From: a virus
Strand: one strand, 5' to 3'
Length of the DNA: 26,445 nt
Virus record (IMG/VR): IMGVR_UViG_3300042691_015169
Location: 1 to 26,445 of that record
This document shows positions 14,647 through 25,654 of this stretch, piece after piece. Position 1 is the stretch's first letter. The number at the start of each line of letters is the position of its first letter. The notes under the pieces were generated by a model. It ran no database searches, was not told the DNA's origin, and saw only the letters and a list, made by a program, of their open reading frames with translations. Made by a program: the position numbers and the translations under genes.

Positions 14647-14647
<1 letters not shown>
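13886..14647 (-). CDS. Tail-fibre protein, paralogue of the His-cluster fibre
   Basis: 253 residues; its ATG overlaps the stop of the collagen-like fibre gene by one base (TAATG). The N-terminus (MPITFPSSPYTAQIYTVGS, then WQWDGSVWAAYY) is the short phage-fibre module that often carries an S-x-W-x-W-D-G-S-x-W pattern. A stretch from about residue 36 (DSVYGTGMDGDATLDG, then YFNDLTINSGVRLAPNGYRIFVKGT) is shared with the downstream 440-residue protein. The C-terminal half is Gly/Ala-rich (LRGGAGGSGQAGGGVIIIAARYISG). It lacks the His/Cys cluster. It is probably a short fibre or tip component that trimerises through the shared domain. Function is inferred from composition and context. Confidence 0.75.
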
Positions 14648-18375
<3,728 letters not shown>

Positions 18376-18390
18376 TCAAACTTAAGCTAA

Positions 18391-20187
18391 CTAGCCGATT
18401 ACGACTACTCTATACTGATCTGTTGTTGGCGCTGTCGCAAACGCGATGGTGACTGCGCTTGTTGTAGTTGCGGCAATATCCGCGATCACGACTGCGTAGG
18501 GAGAAGCGACCTCATGGATTTGAACAATGACATCGCGTGTGCCGAGGTTGTGAGTAACCGTGTAGCTCGTGTTCGAGCCGTCACCGACGTTTGCCGCATA
18601 ACGTGTCATGAAGCCAAGGTTTGTCTTCGCTCCAGCGGCGTCAGACGCGCCAGTGCCGCCGTCAGCTACCGCGATATCTGTACCGTTCCAAACGCCTGTC
18701 GTGATTGTCCCAACGGATGTAAGACTTGAAGAAGTAACTCCAGAACCGAGAGCGGACCCGCTAAGAACTGTAGTTCCATTGATCATGTAGACCTTGCCAG
18801 AGGCAAGATTGAGATGCTCAGAAGAAGTCCAAGCGTCAGTGCTGTCTACCCAGCTAAAAGTCTTATCTGTTGTGCCTTTTAGTGTGATACCGCCGCCATC
18901 TGCGCCGGCGTCAGACGGAGTTGCAGTCGACCCTAGCTCGATGTTCTTATCGTCTACTGTCACTGTTGTTGAATTGACAGTTGTTGTCGTACCGTTGACT
19001 GTTAGGTCGCCGGTGATCGTGAGGCTGCTTAGCGTACCAACAGACGTGATCGAGCTAAGGTTACCAGTAGTGATAACCGTGCCATCTACATCTGGCAAGG
19101 TGATTGTTCTATCGGCCGTAGGGTCAGTGACTGTCAGAGTTGTCTCGTACTCGTCTGCTGTTGCGCCTTCAAACGTAATGCCGGTTGTAAGAACTCCAAG
19201 AGAAGTAATTGCTGAGAGGTTTCCTGTTGTGACAACAGTGCCGTCTACGTTTGGCAGAGTAATTGTTCTGTCTGCTGTCGGGTCTACAACAGTGAGAGTA
19301 GTTTCATAGATGTCGTCGGTTGCGCCTTCGATAACGATGCTTGCGCCTGTAACGGTAAGACCGTTTGCGTAAAGGTTTGTAATCGTTGGGTTTGAAGAAA
19401 GAACAACGTTGTTCCCGCTGCCAACATAAGAAGTAATTGCGTTACCGTTAACGCTAAAGCTGTTACCGGCGCCAGCGGTGTCAAACGTTTTATTTGTGAA
19501 AGTGTCTTGAGTAGCCTTACCAACCAAAGTGTCTGTCGCGTTTGGTAGCGTGAGAGTACGATCTGCGGTCGGGTCAGTAACTGTTAGCGTTGTTTCGTAC
19601 GCGTCAGCAGTTGCACCTTCAAACGTGATTGAAGCGCCATTTATTGTAAGACCAGCAAACGTTGGGCTGTATGTTGCGTCCAGCGTGAGGTCGATAGCGC
19701 CGTCGCCAGCGTCGTCGTACGACGCTGTAATGCCGCTGTGTGAACCATTTGTGACAAGCTGCGCGCCTACGATGTCTTGAACCTGCTCTGTGCTTACGGT
19801 CGCACCGGAAATTGCGGAATCAACGTAGCCTTTAGAAGCAGCATGAGCATTGTCTGTTGGAGTTGCTGCAACTTTAATTTGAGAGTTTTCATCTCGAGCG
19901 ACAATGCTAGTCGCAGTAGCGTCTGACGTGCCGCTGATAGTGAGAGTAACTGCGCCGTTGCTTTCGCTTACAGAGAGGTAGCTCGAGTACGTTCCGCCTG
20001 ATGTGACGCTGTGGAGCATCTTTCTCCACGCCGAGCCCGAGTACACTTTAATTGTGTCTTCGGTCGAGTTATAGATCATTCGACCTTCAAAGTTGTTGCT
20101 CGACGGGTCAGAAGCAAGAACCTCAAACTTGCCGTTCAAAATTTGATTTTGATTGAGATCTAAGTTAGTTACAAATTTTGTCGCCAC
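18391..20187 (-). CDS. Tail-fibre protein with repeated beta modules (598 residues)
   Basis: GTG start at 20187. The first 60 residues (MATKFVTNLDLNQNQILNG, then GRMIYNSTEDTIKVYSGSAW) form a typical phage-fibre N-terminal module. The middle holds three copies of a roughly 50-residue unit, EGATxDxYETTLTVxDPTADRTxTLP, followed in two copies by DGTVxTTGNLS. A segment DLTVNGTTTTVNSTTVTVDDKNIELGS follows, of the kind seen in long structural phage proteins. The C-terminus (YAANVGDGSNTSYTVTHNLG, then VIVQIHEV) is a small beta domain also seen at the end of the next fibre gene. Probably an elongated trimeric fibre shaft. No enzymatic motif is visible. Confidence 0.82.
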   Translation of the reverse strand: MATKFVTNLDLNQNQILNGKFEVLASDPSSNNFEGRMIYNSTEDTIKVYSGSAWRKMLHSVTSGGTYSSYLSVSESNGAVTLTISGTSDATATSIVARDENSQIKVAATPTDNAHAASKGYVDSAISGATVSTEQVQDIVGAQLVTNGSHSGITASYDDAGDGAIDLTLDATYSPTFAGLTINGASITFEGATADAYETTLTVTDPTADRTLTLPNATDTLVGKATQDTFTNKTFDTAGAGNSFSVNGNAITSYVGSGNNVVLSSNPTITNLYANGLTVTGASIVIEGATDDIYETTLTVVDPTADRTITLPNVDGTVVTTGNLSAITSLGVLTTGITFEGATADEYETTLTVTDPTADRTITLPDVDGTVITTGNLSSITSVGTLSSLTITGDLTVNGTTTTVNSTTVTVDDKNIELGSTATPSDAGADGGGITLKGTTDKTFSWVDSTDAWTSSEHLNLASGKVYMINGTTVLSGSALGSGVTSSSLTSVGTITTGVWNGTDIAVADGGTGASDAAGAKTNLGFMTRYAANVGDGSNTSYTVTHNLGTRDVIVQIHEVASPYAVVIADIAATTTSAVTIAFATAPTTDQYRVVVIG

Positions 20188-20200
20188 GGCTCACTGCTTT

Positions 20201-20950
20201 CTAGGTTAAATACGCGTATCCGGAGAACGGAGAACTGAATGAAATAGTCACTTGTGTATCGCTATTATATGTTATGTCACCAATTACGACAGTTCCAGCG
20301 CTGTCAACTACCGTAACGGAAGGCCTTCCGCCGAGCGCGTGAGTAACTGTCCAAGTAGACGAAACAGACGACTGAGTATGAACGTGTCGTTGATTTGAAG
20401 TCAACGCCGAGTCTAGCGAATAAGCCGGGCTTGCTGGCCACGCGCCGTCGGCTTTTGGTCCGTAGTAGCTGCCAGTGTCAGAGTCAATGTAAATATCTCC
20501 ATCAACGCCGACTAAGTTAGAAGGTAGCCCCGAGTCAATTAGTACCCCTGGGCCGCGCGGTCCTGCTGGGCCTTGCACTACTATAGGGTTGCTAGCAGTA
20601 GTCCCTTCAGTGCCACTGCTAATTTCTGATCTAATGTCTACATCTGACCCGTCGCCGTACGGGAGAAGAGCGTAGAACGACTGAGGCTTTACTCCGTAAA
20701 GGCGAACGCTGACTTTGTACGCCCAGCCTTCTGGCCTAAGAAGAGCGTTATCAGTTACGGGAAGATCTATCTCAAACGCGCCATTTATATCTAGCGCTGC
20801 TGCTAAAGTGCTTTCAACAATTACTGCGTCATCTTCATCTACAACTCTTGTAGTCGGAGTAAATGTTACTCTGCCCTTTGCTGGCTCTCCTAAGGCAGTT
20901 AAGTAGGTTCCATAGACGGTACGCGTAAGAACGTCATTAGGCCATGGCAC
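20201..20950 (-). CDS. Fibre or tail-tip protein with C-terminal beta domain (249 residues)
   Basis: GTG start at 20950 with GGAG seven bases upstream; the ATG nearby is out of frame. The N-terminal half (RTVYGTYLTALGEPAKGRVTFTPT, then AALDINGAFEIDLPVTD) looks like an immunoglobulin/beta-sandwich module that extends phage tail proteins. A very short collagen-like bit (QGPAGPRGPG) and a YIDSDTGSYYGPK module follow. It ends with STWTVTHALGGRPSVTVVDSAG, the same domain type that ends the 598-residue fibre. It is the first fibre gene of the run and probably connects the fibres to the baseplate or tail tip. Function is inferred. Confidence 0.75.
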   Translation of the reverse strand: MPWPNDVLTRTVYGTYLTALGEPAKGRVTFTPTTRVVDEDDAVIVESTLAAALDINGAFEIDLPVTDNALLRPEGWAYKVSVRLYGVKPQSFYALLPYGDGSDVDIRSEISSGTEGTTASNPIVVQGPAGPRGPGVLIDSGLPSNLVGVDGDIYIDSDTGSYYGPKADGAWPASPAYSLDSALTSNQRHVHTQSSVSSTWTVTHALGGRPSVTVVDSAGTVVIGDITYNSDTQVTISFSSPFSGYAYLT

Positions 20951-21027
20951 GTCTTAGCTCCAATCTGACAGAAATCTCTGAAAGAATCTTATCAAATTGT
21001 GTGCCAGTGACACCCTGAAAGTTTAGG

Positions 21028-22044
21028 CTAATCTAGCCAAACTACGTATTCTGCTGTGACTCGTGCCTTGTCTGGGTCGATGAAGTGAAGGCGCTGCGAA
21101 GGCCGTCCTTTTGCGGCAATAAACTCTGCCGCGTAGACACTCTCAGACTCTGGAGAGCCAGTCACAAAGATGCGACCGCCGTTTGCCATTGTCAACGACA
21201 TGGGGGTGTGGAAGTGCCCCATGTATACGTCATGGAACTCAGGCACGACTCCGGTCGCCCAGGCGTTGCACTTGCGCAAAATGCCGAACGCGGGAGTGTT
21301 TCCACCAAACGACTTGATCTCGTCGCCGTGGACGAGAAGCGCTTTATAGTTTCCTACCGAGACAATTTGATACCAGTCAGGCGACATCTGCCAAGTGACG
21401 TTTTTGAGATCGCGAGTGCGCTCAGAAGCGATCTTGTACGAGATCGCATCAATGTTATCGTTTGCTGGCAGCTCGCCCTTGCGGCCGAGGCGGCCATGAT
21501 TGCCGTATTCACAGACGACGTTGACCTTCTCAAAAAATGCGGCTAAGGTTCTTACAATTGTCTCCTCGATGCGCACTGTCTCAAAAAGCTGCTCGAAAAG
21601 ATGAGCCTCGACTTCCCACGCCTGTCCGGGGAAGATTGTGATGCCTTCAACCATGTCGCCACCAAACATAATGGTGCATTCACGAACGGGGTGGTGCGCT
21701 CGCTGAATCTCAGTTAGCTCCATTACTTTTGAAGTAAACTGTTCCATTCTTCTTGAGCACGTCTCAATGTCGTACCCGCTTGTCTTCTTACCGAGCTGCC
21801 AGTCAGTCGGGTGAATTAGTGCTACTTCACCTCTGCCTTTTCTCGAGTCCTTGGCAATTTTTGGCGTAGGCATCGCCTTGCCTCTGCCAGAAGCAAGTGC
21901 GGCTTCGTGCGCTGCTGCAAACACTGCTTCTGTAATTGTTTCATTAGCTCGTTTTGCTTTGTATTCTGCCTGCTGCGCGCGCTTCAGAGCTTTGCGAAGT
22001 TCTGTGATTTCGCTTTCTGCGTTGATGTCATCTGCTAGACTCAT
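21028..22044 (-). CDS. Calcineurin-like metallophosphoesterase
   Basis: 338 residues; ATGA overlap with the small DNA-binding gene before it. A coiled-coil-like N-terminus (ITELRKALKRAQQAEYKAKRA) is followed by the metallophosphoesterase motifs: HPTDWQLG (D81), MFGGDMVEG (GGD128-130), EYGNHGRLG (GNHG 181-184), LLVHGDEI (238-241) and MGHFHTPM (GHFH 276-279). The two-metal centre hydrolyses phosphodiester bonds. The DWQLG start and the position next to replication genes suggest a nuclease-like role, as in SbcD/Mre11 relatives. The GNHD acid is Gly here, so the active site is not canonical. It lies upstream of the fibre genes, separated by a 77-base gap that may hold a promoter. Confidence 0.82.
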   Translation of the reverse strand: MSLADDINAESEITELRKALKRAQQAEYKAKRANETITEAVFAAAHEAALASGRGKAMPTPKIAKDSRKGRGEVALIHPTDWQLGKKTSGYDIETCSRRMEQFTSKVMELTEIQRAHHPVRECTIMFGGDMVEGITIFPGQAWEVEAHLFEQLFETVRIEETIVRTLAAFFEKVNVVCEYGNHGRLGRKGELPANDNIDAISYKIASERTRDLKNVTWQMSPDWYQIVSVGNYKALLVHGDEIKSFGGNTPAFGILRKCNAWATGVVPEFHDVYMGHFHTPMSLTMANGGRIFVTGSPESESVYAAEFIAAKGRPSQRLHFIDPDKARVTAEYVVWLD

Positions 22045-22280
22045 TTGATATCGGTCACCAATTCTCCGCGACGGTATCGGCTAATTACATTGGGCGCAAG
22101 CTTAAAACCGCGAGTTTCCAGTGCTTTTGAAATGTTTGACGCTGGAATGCCGTGGTCGTCCAACGCCTTTATGAAGTCTTTTCTGTCGCTGTCTGAAAGT
22201 TGCTCGGCAATTTCTTGAATCCGAGACCTGTTGCCTTTTCTTGCGCTATTCTTTTTGATCTCATCGAATAGGTCGCCCAT
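22041..22280 (-). CDS. Small helix-turn-helix-like DNA-binding protein
   Basis: 79 residues from ATG 22280, with an excellent ribosome site (GGAGG eight bases upstream); a TTG one codon earlier is possible. The C-terminal half, DDHGIPASNISKALETRGFK followed by LAPNVISRYRRGEL, looks like a helix-turn-helix reading head with a basic tail. It is the first gene of the long - strand run and faces the divergent control region. That position, plus the palindromes and direct repeats next to it, suits an autoregulator or replication regulator. Target sites are not proven. Confidence 0.7.
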   Translation of the reverse strand: MGDLFDEIKKNSARKGNRSRIQEIAEQLSDSDRKDFIKALDDHGIPASNISKALETRGFKLAPNVISRYRRGELVTDIK

Positions 22281-22305
22281 CAATGCTGCCTCCGTAGTGT
22301 TGTCT

Positions 22306-22340
22306 AACAGTACTATATACTGTTCACTGTACTATACATT
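22306..22340. promoter_or_regulatory. Palindromic operator region with two ACTATA-motif copies
   Basis: ACAGTA (22307-22312) and TACTGT (22318-22323) form an inverted repeat around ACTATATACT (22312-22321); a second copy, ACTATACATT, follows at 22331-22340. On the - strand these read as TATAGT -10 boxes 31 and 50 bases before the start of the first - gene. The -35 match for the upstream one is weak (TTGCCA with a 15-base spacer). The region could be a promoter, an operator, or both. Confidence 0.5.
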
Positions 22341-22433
22341 GCTAGTTACGTTGGCAATGAAACTATGATACAGTTGTCTACTCTACAAAATGTTCAAAAA
22401 CAACGCGCGAATGCGGCAAAAGACTGCGCCATT

Positions 22434-22442
22434 TGTTATAGT
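22434..22442 (+). promoter_or_regulatory. Extended -10 promoter for the replication genes
   Basis: TGTTATAGT (22434-22442) is an extended -10 box on the + strand, about 57 bases upstream of the HTH gene at 22499. A clear -35 is not seen. A transcript start near 22449 would fall at the edge of the direct repeats, so these may control it. Confidence 0.5.
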
Positions 22443-22449
22443 GACCGAG

Positions 22450-22476
22450 TCACAAATATCACAAATGTCACAAACA
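22450..22476. repeat. Three 9-bp direct repeats (TCACAAAYR)
   Basis: TCACAAATA (22450-22458), TCACAAATG (22459-22467) and TCACAAACA (22468-22476) are exactly adjacent. GTGAC-CGA-GTCAC (22441-22453) overlaps the first and is a perfect 5-bp palindrome. They lie in the 5' region of the primase operon. Iterated sites of this type are bound by initiators or repressors, so this may be an origin, an operator, or both. Confidence 0.7.
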
Positions 22477-22498
22477 TGCTAAGGGCGGCGGCAAGGTA

Positions 22499-22711
22499 AT
22501 GATTGACGAAGTATCTAAACGTCTCAGTGTGCGAAGAGTCGCTATGCTGTTCGGAATACCTCAACGCGTAGTGGCTCGAGCTGTAGCATCCGGCGAGCTC
22601 CCAGCTCTGATTACAAAAACCGAGACAGGCAGAGACAGAGCGTACATTATGCACGAGGACGCAGAGCGCTGGGTGTGCTCTCTGCACAGCGAAACACGAG
22701 TTGCCAGGTGA
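22499..22711 (+). CDS. Excisionase/MerR-type helix-turn-helix protein
   Basis: 70 residues with an HTH_17-like layout: LSVRRVAMLFGIPQRVVARA (DNA-reading helix-turn-helix), SGELPALITKTETGRDRAYI (wing), then HEDAERWVCSL. Proteins of this type act as excisionases or small transcription factors. The stop (TGA 22709-22711) overlaps the GTG of the primase-helicase gene by four bases, so the two are coupled. With iterated sites upstream, it could be the operon's own regulator or an origin-binding accessory. The ribosome site is a weak AAGG/GGCGG stretch. Confidence 0.72.
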   Translation: MIDEVSKRLSVRRVAMLFGIPQRVVARAVASGELPALITKTETGRDRAYIMHEDAERWVCSLHSETRVAR

Positions 22712-25323
22712 GCGGGTGGGAACTTGCGGACGGCCGCTTAGGCCCAGCAGCGGCGTGGTATGCGGCCAAAGGTTGGCACGTTCTTCCATGCTATGGGATT
22801 GCGAATGGCCGGTGCACATGCGGTGGTGCGCATGCTGAGCCGAAAGATGTCGGTAAACACCCAAGCATAGCCGAATGGAACACTCAAGCAACACCGAATG
22901 AAGATACTGTCAAGTCATGGTGGTCTTCTTCGTCTGATCAAAACGTTGCAGTCTATTGCCGCCCGAGCGGATTCTTTGTCATAGACATCGATCCGCGTGC
23001 GGGTGGCCCAGACTCGTTTGAGAAGTTTGAGTCATTGGTAGATGGCGCGCTGCCTCCCACTGTGGAAGCCATTACAGGCGAGTACTCAATGAACGGGAAG
23101 ATTCAGCGCGGTAGGCATTTGTTCTACCGCTGCGACGAGTCTGAAGCCTTAGTTGGAAACCTAAAAAAGTCAGGGCTTAGCGGGATCGACATTAAGCACA
23201 ATGGGTACGTGCTTATCGCGCCGTCGCGCCACTTTTCAGGAGTTTGCTACGAGTGGGCGCCAGGAAAAGCGCCATGGGAAATTGAAATAGCTCGCGCTCC
23301 TGAAGAGCTGCTAGTCGCTCTTCGCAAGAGAGGTAGAAGATCTGGAACGTCACTTGATGAAGGTGACTGGAGCTTCCTAGACTCGATGGACTTCGGCGGA
23401 GAACGAGTAGATGTTGATAGACTTCTTTCAGAAGGAATTGACGAAGGCTCGAGAGCAGTAGATATCTACTCCATGGCGTGCGCCCTCGCGAACAAGTTTC
23501 CAGTAGACACCGAAGCCGGCCGACTTGCTGTTGAAACAATGATGATTCGCTTTAACGCCGAAAAGGTTCGTCCTCCGCTAGAGCTTGAAGGCCCGGGTGG
23601 CTTGCTAATGCACGTGCGTCGTGCAATTCAATTCGTAATTGACAATCCAAAGACAGAACGGTTATGGCCAGGTCTGAAAGAATGGGCCAATAAGTCTACG
23701 GAGGAAAGTCGTGCGGCGATTGCGAAACAACAGGCAGCTAACTTACAGCGCGCTTCTGTCACGCCAGCGGAAACAAACCTTCCCGGTACTATTGGTGGCG
23801 CTGTTTACAGCGCTATGGTTGACGGCGACTCGCTATCGGCGGCGGCTAGCCTCACTAACATCGACGTACCGCTTGACCCAGATGCTCTTGGTGCAGAAGA
23901 AGGCGGAGAGCCAGGAAAACGAAGTCTTACTGACACTGGCAATGGACGCCGACTCGTTGACTCGTTTGGCCCCGCGGTTAGATACACTCCAGGGCTTGGC
24001 TGGTTTCATTGGGACGGCGGATATTGGAAACCTGACGTCGAAAATCTCGAGATGCGTGAGCTATGCAAAAAGGTTGCGCCAATCATTGCGAGTGAAGTCG
24101 TTCACTATCTTGATGATGCTGACAAGCAGTCAGAAGTAATTCGCTGGGCGCAGCAGGCCAAGTCAAACGCGCGAATTAACGGTGCAATAGAATCAGCTAC
24201 TTCTGACCCTCGAGTGCAGGTTGCAGTCGAGTCTTGGGATAGCGACGAAACTCTACTCGGGGTCGCTAACGGAGTAATCGATCTACGGACAGGCGAGCTG
24301 CTCAAAGGCCGCCCCGATCTCTACATTACGCGGCGTGCGCCTGTTGCGTACAACCCCGGGATTCGCAATGTTCGTTGGGAGCAATTCATAGACTTTGCGA
24401 CAGGCGGAGACAAAGAACTGCAAGAGTGGTTGCAAAAAGCTGCCGGCTATTCGCTTACTGGTTTGCGAACATATGACATTATGTTTCTTGTGTATGGGCC
24501 CCCTGGCTCCGGTAAAAACACTCTTGTAGAAGCGTTAGTAAAGGCGATGGGCACGTCGCAGTACGCATGGCCTCTTGACTCGAGCATTCTTGCTCAAGGC
24601 GATGGGCAAGCACACGGCTCGGACCTGTATCACTGGGCAGAGCTTCGCGGGCGTCGTCTCGTGTGGGTTGACGAGCTGCCAGAGTCTGAGCGCATGAAAG
24701 AAAACTCAGTCAAGAAGCTAACTGGCTCTTCTGAAATCTCTGCTCGTTCTCCTGGTGAAAAGCCATTTACATTTCAGTCTCGCGCGAAGCTTTGGATTAC
24801 AACCAACCACAGGCCAATCATCAGTGACGACGCGATGTGGCGGCGAATTCGCCCTGTGCCAATGACGAGAGTTCCAGAGAATCCAGACCCAGATCTCAAG
24901 CATTACTTGTTTGACCCAGAAGGCGGTCTACCAGCAGTGCTTTCTTGGGCAGTTGAGGGTGCGATTAAGCTACTTGGCTCTAGCGCGAGGGACGCGCTCG
25001 GTTGGTGCTCGGTTGTAAGCGAAGCTGCTGAAATCTACCGCAAGAACGAAGACCGTATCGGGTTCTTCCTTACTGAGGAAACTAAAGAGTCCGAGGGTGC
25101 GTCTATTCCTATCAAATCTCTCTACGCAGTCTACCGCGTGTGGTCAGAAGAGCGTGGAGAAAAGCCGATGACACAGATCGCGTTTCAGCGCAAGCTGAGT
25201 GAGCGAGGGCTAGAAATCAACGGTCTCGGCTCTAGGGCTGAAATCAGAGGTCACTTGCTCATGCCCAGGTCGGTATCAACAGGTGAAATTGACTGGGGCG
25301 TCGCAAGCAGGTTTGCAAGATGA
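22708..25323 (+). CDS. PrimPol-SF3 helicase fusion (replication primase/helicase)
   Basis: 871 residues if translation starts at GTG 22708, in a 4-base GTGA overlap with the previous gene; an in-frame GTG at 22675 gives 882. The N-terminal bifunctional primase-polymerase domain has CTCGGAHAEP and KHPSIAEWN, the metal-binding FFVIDIDP (D93, D95), RGRHLFYR and GIDIKHNGYVLIAPSRH. A linker and a D5_N-like region follow. The C-terminal SF3 helicase has Walker A GPPGSGKNT (597-605), Walker B RLVWVDEL (650-657), sensor LWITTNHRP (695-703) and a nearby WRRIRPVP. Such proteins prime and unwind viral or plasmid DNA, often initiating at an iteron-bearing origin, and the 9-bp repeats lie about 230 bases upstream. 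A small ribbon-helix-helix gene follows by ATGA overlap. Confidence 0.9.
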   Translation: MSGWELADGRLGPAAAWYAAKGWHVLPCYGIANGRCTCGGAHAEPKDVGKHPSIAEWNTQATPNEDTVKSWWSSSSDQNVAVYCRPSGFFVIDIDPRAGGPDSFEKFESLVDGALPPTVEAITGEYSMNGKIQRGRHLFYRCDESEALVGNLKKSGLSGIDIKHNGYVLIAPSRHFSGVCYEWAPGKAPWEIEIARAPEELLVALRKRGRRSGTSLDEGDWSFLDSMDFGGERVDVDRLLSEGIDEGSRAVDIYSMACALANKFPVDTEAGRLAVETMMIRFNAEKVRPPLELEGPGGLLMHVRRAIQFVIDNPKTERLWPGLKEWANKSTEESRAAIAKQQAANLQRASVTPAETNLPGTIGGAVYSAMVDGDSLSAAASLTNIDVPLDPDALGAEEGGEPGKRSLTDTGNGRRLVDSFGPAVRYTPGLGWFHWDGGYWKPDVENLEMRELCKKVAPIIASEVVHYLDDADKQSEVIRWAQQAKSNARINGAIESATSDPRVQVAVESWDSDETLLGVANGVIDLRTGELLKGRPDLYITRRAPVAYNPGIRNVRWEQFIDFATGGDKELQEWLQKAAGYSLTGLRTYDIMFLVYGPPGSGKNTLVEALVKAMGTSQYAWPLDSSILAQGDGQAHGSDLYHWAELRGRRLVWVDELPESERMKENSVKKLTGSSEISARSPGEKPFTFQSRAKLWITTNHRPIISDDAMWRRIRPVPMTRVPENPDPDLKHYLFDPEGGLPAVLSWAVEGAIKLLGSSARDALGWCSVVSEAAEIYRKNEDRIGFFLTEETKESEGASIPIKSLYAVYRVWSEERGEKPMTQIAFQRKLSERGLEINGLGSRAEIRGHLLMPRSVSTGEIDWGVASRFAR

Positions 25324-25517
25324 AGCTGCCTAGGCTTCCGCGACGTGGGGATGTTGTTCTTGTCTTCCGTGGGCAGCCTAGCGGAGAAGTTATATGCAAG
25401 GTGCGTCTTAGAAAAGACGAGTACGCTAGCATTGAAAGAGCAGCAAAGCTTTACGGAGAAACTATTGAAAGTCTCATAGACAAGACTATTGCAGGTATTG
25501 CAAAAAGTTCTCAATAA
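25320..25517 (+). CDS. Small ribbon-helix-helix-like DNA-binding protein
   Basis: 65 residues; ATG overlaps the primase-helicase stop by four bases. After a basic, Pro-rich start (MKLPRLPRRGDVVLVFRG) comes ICKVRLRKDEYASIERAAKL, then YGETIESLIDKTIAGIAKS, which fits a beta-strand plus two helices of the CopG/Arc type. These dimerise and bind operators. As the last gene of the replication operon it may regulate it, perhaps at the direct repeats upstream. This is inferred from the fold. Confidence 0.65.
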   Translation: MKLPRLPRRGDVVLVFRGQPSGEVICKVRLRKDEYASIERAAKLYGETIESLIDKTIAGIAKSSQ

Positions 25518-25525
25518 GTACCGCT

Positions 25526-25554
25526 TTGTCTGCGTAGACAATGTACTATATGCT
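25526..25554 (+). promoter_or_regulatory. Candidate sigma-70-type promoter in intergenic gap
   Basis: TTGTCT (25526-25531) and TATGCT (25549-25554) are separated by 17 bases, and the -10 lies within a copy of the ACTATA motif (25545-25554). A transcript would start near 25561 and run through a strong hairpin. AGACAA at 25536-25541 also makes TTGTCT part of a 6-bp inverted repeat, so the site could instead be an operator or a weak terminator. Confidence 0.4.
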
Positions 25555-25560
25555 TCATAA

Positions 25561-25654
25561 GGTTCAGGCGTCTCGGGAGAGGGGCGTCTTGGCCGGGAGG
25601 TGAGCGTCTCGTTTACACGGTTCGAGATTGCCCTCCCGGCCGCCTTACTTTTTT
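25561..25654 (+). ncRNA. Possible short structured RNA
   Basis: Between a promoter-like sequence (25526-25554) and a terminator (stem 25591-25641 plus T-run) lies a GC-rich stretch of about 95 bases. It contains two copies of GCGTCTCG (25568-25575, 25604-25611), a partial GCGTCT (25584-25589) and a nested hairpin (TCTCG 25607-25611 with CGAGA 25623-25627). No coding frame is seen on this strand. It does not fold into a tRNA. It may be a small RNA, the 3' end of the operon's transcript, or a recombination site. Confidence 0.3.
25591..25654 (+). terminator. Rho-independent-type terminator after the replication operon
   Basis: GGCCGGGAGG (25591-25600) pairs perfectly with CCTCCCGGCC (25632-25641), and a run of six T (25649-25654) follows after seven bases. 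It lies between the + operon ending at 25517 and the converging recombinase gene. The loop contains a second 5-bp stem. The T-run is inside the end of the recombinase gene. Confidence 0.65.

Noticed and set aside
25591-25644. tRNA-like sequence (TTTACAC loop-like and GGTTCGAG T-loop-like strings)
   Set aside because: Only 20 bases separate the would-be acceptor strand from the T-loop, so D and anticodon arms cannot both fit; the anticodon and T stems do not pair. A terminator hairpin explains the symmetry.
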